From Hybos culiciformis (Eukaryota > Arthropoda > Insecta > Diptera > Hybotidae), in NCBI GenBank assembly GCA_964007475.1, contig OZ023275.1:33336029-33400028 (forward strand): a stretch of DNA of 64,000 nucleotides, given 5' to 3'. The stretch's first letter is position 1. Every line of letters starts with the position of its first letter. Shown here piece after piece: positions 33,742 through 45,813 of the stretch. A program made the position numbers and the translations under genes. The notes beneath the pieces were generated by a model that saw nothing but the letters and a program-made list of their open reading frames with translations, ran no database searches and had not been told where the DNA came from.

Positions 33742-36700
33742 TCATCTTCGATTATTCAGTGATTGTAAATAAAATTCACAATTTGTACAATAAACCGAAG
33801 GTGCTATTACATGCCGCTTTCGACATAAATTACATTCAATCGCTTTAGCAGATTGTTTAACAATGGCATTATTATAAACTCGGGTCGGTATAGGTGTTAC
33901 ATTAATTGAATTATCCGTTGATGTCGAATTCCCATTAACTATTGGTGAATTATTCGTAGATGCATTATTTCCATTAGTTAGTGGCGAATTCCCGTGATAT
34001 TGCGGTGAATTTCCATTTTGTAATGCTAAATTAAGTTGCGATGAATTCGTATTTAGTAAATGTAATGTATTATTATTCGGTAATGTGGTTGAATTAATAT
34101 GTTGCGATATGTTTCCGTTTATTTGTGAAGCATTAATTTGTGGTGATGTTATTTGCTTATGACTCGAAGTCAAAGATTCTGTTTCGCCTTTAGTTCCGGG
34201 CTCGAAACTAACTTTCTTAACTTGATTTTTCATAGCTGGCAGTTGATGGTATTGTGACGTATTATAAGGTATTTGCTGATGTTTTATGGCATTTTCAATC
34301 GGATATCCGTGTGGCATAGGAACTCTTTGATATGGGGAGGGTATTAATTGTTGTTTATCTTCCAAATAGTTATAACTATTGTGAAGAGATTGTCTTGTCA
34401 CATATCCATTATTATTTTGTATAGTTTGTTGTTGAGCTTGATGTTGTTGCTGCTGCAATTTTTGAGCAGCAAGAGATCGTGATATCAAATAACTTTGATT
34501 TACTTGATTTGGTGGCATAATTCTTGTTGGAATCGGTTGGCCGTGTGTTATAATAGCATTGATATTATTTTCTATTTGCTGAGTATTATTAGTACTATTA
34601 TTAGGTATCTGATGATGTTGACTAGAGTTAACACTAACGATACCACTCATACTTGTTCGTGGAAGATTTGTTGGATTAGCGGGATTATTTACTATAGATG
34701 ATAATACACCATTTTGTTGGCTAGAAACATTTTGCATACGGAAAATGTCCTGAACAGGGGTATAAATTGTAGGAGATATTTGTGTGGGCGAGTTGGAATG
34801 TGTCAATTGTTGCTGCTGTTGTTGCTGTTGTTGATGTTGTACAGGGCCTAATTCATTAAATTGTCCCTGAGCAAACAAACTAATGTTTTCTGGATATGCT
34901 GGAATTTGTTGCTGAATTTTGGCCAAACCATTAACTGACAAGTAAACATTCTTCTGTTGTTGCTGCAAATTATGCCGAAATGCGTCAAGCTGTGGACTTT
35001 GAGGCTGATGTTGCTGCCTTAGTTGAACAAATCGCTGCAAATCTTGAGGAATGTTTCTCTTAAACTGATCGTTTGGCACGTTGTTATTTGATAAGTTTGG
35101 TGCATGTAAAGGCACATGTGTTTGTTGTTGAATATTTCGTGGCTGTGGTTCACTTTGCATTCGTAAAACATTTTGTTGCTGAAGTTGTTGTTGCGATAAT
35201 TGCTGAACAATTTTGTCATTTGGATTTTGAGCTGTTCGCAGAACTCGCTCTAGAATGGGATTAGGAATAAAACTATCGTCTTCTTCCTCATCAGCAGTTG
35301 CAACTAAAGTAACCTGATCACAGAATGAAACGCTTTTCTTTTTCGTTCTGGGCTGTTGTTGTTGCTGTTGCTGTTGCTGCTGCTGTTGGGTATTGAGATG
35401 TATTTTATTAGCAGACGAGTTATTTAGAGTCTGTTGAACGACAGCATTCAGCATCTCAACTTCCCTTAATTCTTCAGCTATCTGGCTAGGTGCGATTTCG
35501 TACTTCTGTTTAGGTTGCTGTTGAAGGAAATTCAATTGTTGGAGAGGCTTACGGATTGCACAGTCAACCTCATCAACATCTTTTTCAATTCCATTGACAT
35601 TGTTTCGAGGTTGATTTAAAATTTCTTGAGATAAATATGAGCGAATAGGAATATCAGAATTTAAAGAATTATTTGTACTTTTTTGTTGCAATTTTACTTG
35701 ATCGAATTTATGAGCTAGATCTCTGACGCTCGATATTGATCCACTCAATTGCTTATTTCGTAAATCAATTTTCTTATTTTGCATTTCTTTCAGCCAGGTT
35801 TCACTTTGTATAGAAGATTGTTGTAGCTCTTGCCTTTTGAGAACTTGCTGCCTCTGTTGTAATTGAGCCAAAATACTTGCTGTACTTTCTGTTGCCATTT
35901 CTAAATTTTTCGGCTTATTAGCCTCGAGATGTTGTATTTGGGAAATTTGATTATTTAAAGGCTCCAAGTTTATTTCTGGTGGCGGCGGTGGTGGAAATTC
36001 TTCACTCGCTTGTCTTGAATGACAAACTGATGTTGGTGGACTGGGATAGGGCGGTAATTCAAAATTTGACTGCTCAGGAGACGGAGGCGGGATAAAATGG
36101 CAGTCAACTTCATCTACAGACGAATCAATAAAATTACGTTGCTGTGTTTCATTTTTATACTTGTAATTATTTCCAGTATTATCATCTAGCTTTATTGGAC
36201 TTTGTTCCGAATGAACTTGAGCACATGTTGTAATAACAGTTTGACATGAGTCTTCACTTATGCTAGTATTGGAGCTCATTGTTGAGATGTTCGACAAAGT
36301 TGCTTCATGGAATGGTTGGAATAGAGCTTCTTGCTGTTGTAATTGTTGCTGGGTAAGAGCAGAACTAATCCGCGTCGGTGGTGGTGGTGCTACTTTTGGG
36401 ACAATAGTTAATTGTCGTCCACTTCCATGGAAGCTTTTCCGCATTATACGACTTCTTTCCAAATTCGGATTAGTTTGAGAATCTCTACAATCGAAATGTC
36501 CTTCAGAAATGTAACCACTCATATTGCTTGAATTTTTCCCATTTACACCAACAGAGCTATCATCAACTGAATGCATAACATTGGGATAAGATTCCACTTT
36601 TACTGCCTGCTCTTCAGTATTAGCTTCTGTTAAATCGGGCATTGAACGATTTTTGCGACGAATTAATCCACCCATTAAAAGTTTTCTTCTTATTTTGTGT

Positions 36701-39700
36701 TGTTTTTTCCCGCTTTTATCTTTTTCTTTTTTATCTTCTTTTTCTTCCTTGTGCTTCTTTAAAGTATCCTTTGCATTTACGAGAGATGGTTCTGCAATAG
36801 AAAACTCCTTCGATACTTTGTTACGATCTTCACTGCGACTTCGCTTGTCCTTATCTTTATTCCGACTAAAAATGCTTCGTGATTCACGTTCCTGTTTTAC
36901 AACTGGTTCGTGAGATTCGATTAGGTTTTCAACATCAATTGCTGTTTTCAAATGATTTTTCTTTTTGGGTAGAGTCGCATAAATTTCAATGTTTTTAACT
37001 CCAACCGGTTTTTCAACTGTTTTGTCTTTACTGTTTTGCCTCACATGCTTAATATTATTATTGCTTATTTCCCGAATATGTTTCATGTCTGGTAGATAGT
37101 TCAGATCAATATCTGATCCCTTTTCGACCAAAATTCGTCGATGTAAGCTCCTTGCACGCATTATACAAGTATTGTGTTTCATTCGAGCAAATGTCATGGT
37201 ATGCGGATTTGAATACGGAGCATCCATAGCTGCTCGAGCACGACCTGCAGCTGCATTACAGAGCACAAGTGCAGTTTCTAAGTCATGAGCTTCTTCTGTT
37301 TGGCGTGATCTTTCTAGCAATTGATCGGCTTCTTGGCAAAGTCGTTCACAATCTCCTGTAAGAACTACCGATTCTGGAATTTTTGCTAAATGTTGCTGGT
37401 TCATGCTATGCAATTTTGATGGAAATGAATCGGTTGAAGATACAGAAAATGAATCATATCCAGGATCATAAATAATTCCATTCCTTGTTGGACTTTGAGG
37501 TGGAATATTACCGTTTCGCTTTGCCACCATGTACAAATAAGGATTATCCAAAGTAGTTGATGATGCTGAACTTGCACTATTACGATCCCCACTCCAATTT
37601 CCTGAATCTCTTCGTCTCGGTTGATTCAAGTGATCAGGAATGGAAAGTCCATCATTTGGAGGTGATCCGTTTTGATTTCCAGATTCAGCACTTAAACTTC
37701 GATGCAAATTTAATTGATGTTTTCTTGCCATTTGTGCATTTACAATACTTTCGACTGGTTTTCTATTTAAAAATCCAGCAGCGTCTTTATCAGAATCTGA
37801 ATTAGGTGAAGGTGATCCATTTATATTTCCAGAAGGTAATATTTTGTCTTGCATAACAATAAGATTTTGATATTGAGCATTTAGTACACTTTCAACAGCT
37901 TTTCTGCTTATGTACGAATCAATTTCATCACAGCTTTGTTGCTGTTGACCTGTAAGAATTTTATTTTGTATAACACTAAGATTTTGATAATCACAAGGAG
38001 ATCTAAGGGGTGTGGGTGTTATGGCACGTCTAGTTGAACCATTTGGCGGTTTTTCCGGACTCGGAGTAACAGCTCGTCTGGATTGCTGTTGAGCTTGCAT
38101 TATTTCAGAATGATGAACATATTGTGTTTGAGTTGTTTGCATTGAAGCTTGTGGTACTGCATATAATAATAAAAGTGGTTGATATCTTCCCCTACTGCAT
38201 TTATCGACAACACCTTGCCAGTCTGGTCCGACCTGAAATTTTTTTTTTAAATAAAATAACTGATATTTTCTCAAAATTTCCAAAAATTGTTTACCTCTTT
38301 AACATTTGCATCATCAAAATAAACCCATACTTTTAGCTTTGTGTGGAAGAAAAATGTTGTATAATGTTTCCCATAATATGAGACAACTCCGACTAATTCA
38401 TGTTGATTTGTTTGTGCCCATCGTTGTTCAGATACTTGATGAAAAACATCACATAAACGCAAAGATGTTCCAACTGCTTTTAATACTGAATGAACTTGTT
38501 CAGCTGGTGGACGTTCTGAATCCCAGACAATTCCAATTGAAACTACATCTGGTCGATTAAGAAGGGCTCGACAAATACCAATTTTAGCCCCGCAGGCATT
38601 CTGAAGAAAAATAAAAGAATAAAAAAAATTATATACAAGTGAAACATAATTTTTAAAGTTTCTTGCTGAATTAAGGATAAAATACTTATATTCTATATAT
38701 ATTATTATTATTCGCATTATAATGTATGTGCAGTAAATAATATGTCGTTTGGAATAATTCTAACGAATTTGAATTTATTAGCTTACAATATATTTCATGC
38801 TAAACTACAAAAATTATTCAAGGCTAACCAGAATTTTATACAATTTGAAATTGGTTATATATTTTTCTGTAGCAGTTAAACAAAAAAATATTTTTTTATC
38901 TTAATAGTATGTCAAATAGTAGTGCTTAGAAAGATCAAAGAAATATTGAAAATATTGTTTCGGTTAACCACGATCTAAATTAGTATTTACATTTTTACAT
39001 TTTACCAATAATGGTTTTAATTTTTATTCTATTTATTTATATTTATTTCGCTCTCTATATCATATTTGGTATTAAATGTGCAATATTTAACATTAACACA
39101 ATAAGACAAGTCTTATAAAAGTAATACATTATACAGAATATAGGGTAATAGAGGTTTCACACAAAAATAAATAAATTTTTTTTATTTGGAAAGTTTAAGT
39201 CAACTTTACTGCCAAATATTTTAATATTTTCTATAAATAAACCAAATAAAACATTTGATTAGAAGATATATTTTCATTATTTAAGATCATCAATAAATCA
39301 AAAAAAAAAATAATAATAATCAAATTTGATTCATTTAAAAATTAGAACTTGATATTATATTATCCATTCATAATATAATAAAATTAATTAAATTTAAGAA
39401 TGGTCAGTAGTTAAAAAAGAAGCTTTAAAACCAGTAAGTAGGTGATTTTTTCTTTTATTTATTCAATTATTTTTTTTTACGTTTACTTGTGTAAGCTTGT
39501 GGGAAGTACAAAAATCTTGTTTTTAAAAATTAATTTTATACAAATTTTACTGTAACAAGCTGTAGATTAATTAGTCAGAAGATATCAAGTTTCTAAGAAA
39601 GGGAATAATACATACATATATAGAGCAAGTATTTTTCAAAACTTATATTAATTTTATTAATGAAAATTTATTATGCATACAACAATCTAATTTAATACTG

Positions 39701-42700
39701 ATTTTAATCTGCAGAAATTCAATAACTTCCTCATAATGTAATTAAATAAAAAAAAAGTAATTAAATAATTTCATAATAAGTGTTACTTAGTTGAAAATAC
39801 AAAAAAAAAATCCACTTACCGGACAATCTCGAATGTCGCCCATATTACCAGCTGAACGCAATAATTGACCAAATGTCAATTGTTGATGATTTTGAATAGC
39901 CAAACTATTTTGAGATGTTAACGCCGAAGCGGATACATAATGAACCATCTGAAACAATAAAAAAAAAAAAAAAAATTAAAATAATTATAATCAATTTTGA
40001 ACTTAAAATTTTCAAAAGAAAGATTGATTGAACTATTTAATTGGTTACTTGTGCCCTCTAATTCTAATCATTTTCATTTCAGTGGATAACGTATAGCGAT
40101 TTTTCCGAGAATAAGACTTATGATTAAAAAAAATCTTTATAAGCTTATATTATAAATAACTACATATATTGTAAAAGTTCTTTGTAAATTTTGAAGCCCA
40201 CAATATTACGTTTTTTTTATTATCGCAATAAAATAAAAAAAACAAAACAATTTATTTAACGCTAATTTTTAAATGTTTTATTTTATATGTTACTTTTTTT
40301 TTTATTTCTAAACATTATTCAAAGATTTATTTGCAAAAACTTTTACTTATTTTTCTTAAAATTACCTATTATTCTATGTATAACCTTTTTTCATGTACTT
40401 ACATTTGTAAAATCAAAAACAATCAAGCTTTAAAATTTTATTTCATTTATGTAAAAAAAATAAAACAACCATATAAATAACTACTTTGTTAAAAAAAAAA
40501 AAAAAAAAAAATAAAAATTTACAATTTTATTGTATAGTTCCACCTAGATTTCTTCAGGGGTACCTCTAACTATCTATTTCTATACATAAATTTAAATTGA
40601 TAACGTTTTTTTCAACAATTTTCATTTGTTATGTTTTTAGATCAGGTGAAAAAAAAAAAACAAATTAAACTTAATTGTAACGGAAATGTTGGAAGAAAAA
40701 AGATATTTTTATCGTTTTAATTGAAAGTAAAAAAAACAATTTTTTTTTATTCGTTATCAAGAGAATTTTAATAAAATATATGTACATTAAATACCTAGAA
40801 TTGTTTTTATTTACCAAAAAAAAAAATTTAACAAAAAAACAAAAAACATAAACTGATATATAGCATAAAGTGTTTAAACAATAGTTTCTACGGTTCTGTG
40901 GTTTAACATTATTTACGATTTTAAAAAGACATAGTTAAATTAAAAATAAAGCTTCAAATGTCGAAGAAAAACTTAATGACAATGAACAATCAAATGACAA
41001 TTAAGAATAATTGAAAAAACAAACCTAAATTTCTTTAAGTCCTAATTAGTGTGGTAATTAATATTTTTGTTATTAAAATTTTTTTTTTTTCGTTTATTAC
41101 TACTGTTAGTAATCCTGAATTAAATTAAATTAATTTTCATAAAAATAAATATATTTTCCATTCCTCAAAATATTATTAATTACTTTTGAGTCTCGGTTTC
41201 TCGATTACAAAATTAATATTAAACATAATAAACGTCATAATAAATAGTCCATAATAATAGTTACTTAATTAGGTAGGTACACTTAACTAAATTTTTAATT
41301 AAATTTTCAAATTGATTGACTAATATTGATAACTTGAATTTATTTTTGTCTTGCCTAATCAATAAAAATATATATATTAATAATTAAATATATATAAAAT
41401 GAATTATAAGGGTATTTCTTATTTTATAATCATTATTTTTTTAAACAATCTCACAGCTTGCCATTTAAAAAAAAAATTTATTATTGGCTAAATTCAATTT
41501 GTTGCAAAAACTCAAACACAAAAAAAAAAAAAAACTGAAAGCTAAACTCTTGTTTTCCATAAGAGCAATTAAAAAAAAAAAAAAAAAACACATAAGTTTC
41601 ACTTTTCAAACCATACATCCATCGAAAAAAAATAAATAAATATGCTTAAATTATTAAATTGATGCCAATGTCCCAATTTTAACCCAAAAAAAAAAAAAAA
41701 TCAAAAAATAATAATATAAATATAATTTATAAATAAACTTTTTTTTTAAATATTAAAATAATTTTGTTTGAATCTTAAAAGCATAAAAAAAAACTATCTT
41801 TAATGTTGCTTTTTTTTTTTTTTTTTAATTTGAAAATTTTGTACTTTTTTTTCCGAATTTTTTGTTTTATGCACTTTCATTTTGAAGCATATTTCAAACC
41901 AGTTTGCATAGAATTATTGGAAAGTTTCTTTTCAACATACTTGGTTAAAAAAGAATAATTCAAGATTAATATAAATTAAGGGAAATTTATTATTATGAAA
42001 ATAATTTCTTCAGTAAATGTAACTGACAAAATAGATTTTTCCGATTTCTATTAAACAAATTCTGTAAATTCATTTATATGCAGACATTAATAAAAAAAAT
42101 GTTTCTATATTTGGTTATAGTTATAGTGCCAAAAACATAGTAAATCTAATTTGCAGATACTTCCATTTTTGATAAACTTATAATTGAGTAATTGAATTAT
42201 AATTGAATTGATTATGAGATTTAATATCACAAAATTTATCTCGAATTTTATAAAATCTCAGTTGATTTTTCTGTACATGAAATTTTCCAAAACTGTTCCT
42301 TTACCCATGAATCATTTTGCCCCATGTAAAAACACTTGACCATACTATTAGATAACGGAACGAAAAAAAAAGTTCATTCAGTAAAATAGCCAACTATTTG
42401 TAGGCGGAAATAAATTAAAACTAGATTAATTTAATAAAAAAAAAATAATTTTTTTATCATAGAAAATTACTTATAATACTCACCTGCTGTGTATTTCATG
42501 CAATTTCAAAGTTTTTTTTTTAAATAAAAGAAATTAAAAAAAAAAATATAATAATACATAAAATTAAATTCAAAACTGCATGGGAGTTTTTATAAAAAAA
42601 AAAATAAAAAATTAGTTAACAAGAAAAAAATTATGTACATAGGTATATATACAAATTTGGCAAGTTTAACAAAAACAAAGAATATATTATTATTTAGTTT

Positions 42701-45700
42701 TATTTGTTGACCAAATTAAGTATTTTACTATTATAATAAATGTCTCATTCATGAAAAAAAAGAATCGCAATGAAGCAGAGGTGTCAATTTTGTATATACA
42801 CAAGACACATAAAATAAAATATGTCCAAAAATCAATAAAAATTATAAAAAAAATATTGTTTAGTCAATAAAATAAATTTTTATTATACTCAATCTATGTT
42901 TTTCTTTTTAATTATTTTCTATATTTCATTAAATAAGTTCATAAATAAAATATTAAAACAAATAAAAGTTATTAGAAATTTTATACAGTTTGTATCGTCA
43001 AGATTTTTTTTTTCTAAAATTCAAAAACAAATTTCAAAAAACCATACTAGGAATTAGAGTCTGAGTCTTTGTATTGTAATTTAATATCCGATACCTTTAA
43101 TTTCATAATTTGTTTTTATTATTATTAAATTATATTTCAAGTTTTCACAAATATTAAATAAACTCTCTAGGGCAAATATAGTTTTAGCTGTTAAGGTCAA
43201 GTGTTAAATCAAAAAAAAAAAAAAAAAACGATAACTAACAAAATTTATTTATATTCTATAATATTAAAAAAAAAATTATAATTTAAAATTTGAATTATAA
43301 TATGTATTGAATTTTATTGTTTTAATATTTTTTTTCTTTCCGGTTCATTTAAATTAAATTTTGAAAAAAAAATACAAAAGAAAAATTATAATTAAAAAGT
43401 CGTATACCTTACCAATAAAAAGATGATGGATTTTGTGTTTTTTATTATTGACAGCTAAAATTAGATTTTTCCGCCAATTCAATAAAATCATAGATTTGTG
43501 CTTTTTTTTTTAGCCCAAAAGCAAGTTAAATTAATTAGACAATTTTAAATTTAATGTAAAGTTAAATTGCTTTCACAAACATAGAGTTATGATGTTATTT
43601 ATTAAAAATACAGTAGGTATATTACACGCATATTTTTACCTACTTATTCTTATTATTAAAATTAATAATTTAAAAACAATTATTTTTTCATTGTGGGTGA
43701 GACTTTGGTGTAATATTAATTAAAGCTGTATGCGTTTTTATTAATATAAATTAAATTAATGAAAAATTATAAAGCTTTTAATAAGCTGTGTACTAGTTCT
43801 AATTAGGGTTTCCAATTACTCGGCAAAATCAATTAACCGAGTTTTCGAGTATCTGTAAGGAAAATTAACCGAGTACTCGATTAACCGAGTATTTAAAAAA
43901 AAAATTTATGTTATGTAATTTATGTTATATTTTTAATTTTTAATTCAAATTATAACATTAATTAAAACATTTTTAAAAAATTAGTACATCTAACGATTCG
44001 AAGTTTCCAGTTTGTCGAATAAACTTATTTTCAAATTTAAAAGAAGAACCAAAACAATTTTTTTGAAAAGCTTACTTACTTGCTTTCACTAGTTTTGAAT
44101 TTGGACAGCAATTTTTAAAACAAAAAACCAAAACTATATTTTTTTCAAAGCTTGCAAAATTTTTTCAATTTGAGTTCATTTGATATTTATTTTGCCTCTA
44201 CAAAATTGTTTAAATAATAACCGAGTATTAAAGCCGAAAAACCGATTTTCGAGTAATGTAAAAAACAGGAAAATAACCGAGTAACCGAGTACTCGATAAC
44301 CTAATATGGAAACCCTAGTTCTAATCAACAAATTGGGCCAATCTACATTTTAAAGCACATATTTATGTTTTACAACATTAAATTTTTTTTATATTATTCT
44401 ATAACATTATGATTGTATTTTTGTTTTAGCCAATTTATTTTAGGTTTAATGTCAAACTGATAGAATATTAGGAAGCAAATGTAATTATTTATTAAATAGA
44501 AAATTTCCAAATTCATAAATCAGAAAATTTTCCAATCTAAAAATTTTGTTGAAAAACTTTCTCTATAACAAAAATTTTTTTTTCAATAAAACTTAAATAA
44601 ATATCATGTTTAATTATATGTTTTACAAAACATACGAAAATCCAAGAAATGAAACATTAAGCATAAAAGAAAAATTCCAAAAATTTTAATGTTATGTAAT
44701 TAATACATTTTATATTGTAAAATCATTAAATATATGAATCATTTAATCGTGAATAACAAAAAAAAAATCCAACAACAAATTTGACCTTTTTTAATTCTCT
44801 TGTAAACCATCTTTATAAATGTTGTTAAATAATATTTTATTATATATATATATATTTTTTTTTTTTTTTCTTTTTTAAGTACTGTTAATGTTTTTCCAGA
44901 CAATAACAAAGTGTTTATATTAATGATTTAATTAAATAAATTTAAGTAATATCCATTTAAAATCTCTATGACTCAGTAAACAAAATGATTTTTAACCAAA
45001 TATAGATAGTTCAAGCGATATCTTTGAACCAAAACTTTTAACTGTTAAAAGATAATTTTAAGAATAATTTTTTTGTTTTTTTTTTTTAATAAATTTACCT
45101 GTGTAAATGGTAATTGCTCTGAATTAGCACCACATTTGCAAACACTTTGCTCTATTACTCTCATCGCGAACCGTCGGTGTGCAACACAAGATTGTGTTTC
45201 ACAAGAATCAGTATCATCTGAAGATAAATGTGAATGCACGCGATGTAATAATAGTTCGAAACATTCGGCGGCATCTCCCAGACAACCCAATGGAAATCGG
45301 CGTCCAGCTAAAGGACCACTTGCTAAGGCTCTACGCAATGGTTCAGGACATAGAGCTGGCTCTGTGCTCGTTTGTAATTGTTGAAAAAGTTCCTATTAAT
45401 TGATTAAAAAAATAATATTAGTTTTCAGATACTTATTTTAAAAAATCTTATCTATTAAACGATGTATATTAATTGAATATCAAAGAAATATCAAAACCCC
45501 TAATCTTAACTGTTCTACTTACAACAACAGCATGAATACATTTATCACGTTCACGATTTTCAAATAAATCTCGAACAATTCCATTACTTTGATTTCTTCT
45601 AGTTAAAGTTGAAGTCTTGTTGGCAATATCACGTTCTAGATGCAATTTCTTTGGAGTACTTCTCGGTAAAGTATTCTGTTTTTCTACATTTATGTTTTGT

Positions 45701-45813
45701 GCTTTTATTGGATTTGTAATTGAATTTGTTTTGACTGGTATTACAGTTGAACATGGTGTTGTTGAATTCACCACAACCTGAGGTTCTTTTCGCTTGTATC
45801 TGAACTTTATCAT
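33742..45813 (-). CDS. ec: echinus-like USP53/USP54-family protein
   Basis: Minus-strand exons 45523-45813, 45099-45392, 39820-39948, 38295-38600 and 33742-38232, all phase 0; predicted 1836 aa in this form. Exon 2 begins ELFQQLQ and carries [11 protein letters not shown] and SVCKCG (zinc-binding Cys pairs of USP fingers); exon 3 reads MVHYVSAS...MGDIRDCP; exon 4 has IGIVWDSE, the His box [15 protein letters not shown] (His at residue 317) and YFDDANVKE; the last exon opens with [12 protein letters not shown]...YQPLLLLYA. This order matches USP53/54 throughout. After it come a helical stretch ([14 protein letters not shown]), basic and Pro-rich segments, Gln runs (35353-35388 and about 34808-34834), KKSVSF and KKVSF motifs, and a terminal CNLC...CTNC. 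Drosophila echinus acts in pupal-eye cell sorting and death. The Cys box with the catalytic Cys is absent from these exons; see the first-exon entry. Confidence 0.93.
38601..39819 (-). other. ec intron between the third and fourth visible exons
   Basis: 1.2-kb AT-rich intron with donor GTAAGT and acceptor TTTCTTCAG. No repeat element or extra exon recognised. Confidence 0.75.
39949..45098 (-). other. 5.1-kb ec intron
   Basis: Intron with donor CAG|GTAAAT and acceptor ATTGTTTCAG. It holds the hAT-like element 43804-44317 and many A and T homopolymer runs (for example around 40490-40510, 41520-41535, 41570-41588 and 41684-41700). No further exon is needed: the USP homology runs straight across this junction. 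Confidence 0.75.
43804..44317. mobile_element. hAT-like non-autonomous element with CCGAGTA repeats
   Basis: The ends TAGGGTTTCCA and, inverted, TAGGGTTTCCA are identical over 11 bases. An exact 8-bp target duplication GTTCTAAT flanks it (43796-43803 and 44318-44325). Subterminal clusters of ACCGAGTACTCG-like palindromic words occur at both ends. The AT-rich interior has no transposase. It sits inside an ec intron. Confidence 0.92.
45523..45813 (-). other. ec: Alternative first coding exon of ec without Cys box
   Basis: A 97-codon exon starting at an ATG preceded four codons earlier by an in-frame TAG, and ending in a strong donor (GTT|GTAAGT) in phase 0, which suits the phase-0 acceptor of the ELFQQLQ exon 130 bases away. 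The peptide ([12 protein letters not shown]...) is basic and Ser/Thr/Asn-rich and lacks the GQNSCFLN-type Cys box that precedes this point in USP53/54. A weak acceptor (TTTATTAG) sits in front of the ATG, so it could be internal instead, but translation entering from upstream would have to avoid nearby stops. Confidence 0.65.

Noticed and set aside
34495..37805. Several short frames on both strands within the long last ec exon
   Set aside because: They are out-of-frame or antisense to a 1496-codon conserved frame; Gln/His-rich and Leu/Val-rich shadows are expected there.
45073..45403. Plus-strand open frames opposite the ec USP exon
   Set aside because: They are antisense shadows of a conserved coding exon, without family similarity.
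45523..45540. Resemblance of CIHAVV at the end of the ec first exon to the CIFCALK segment that follows the Cys box in USP53/54
   Set aside because: It is one residue shorter and lacks the second Cys, and the sequence before it has no Cys-box features. I treat it as chance, and the exon as an alternative start.
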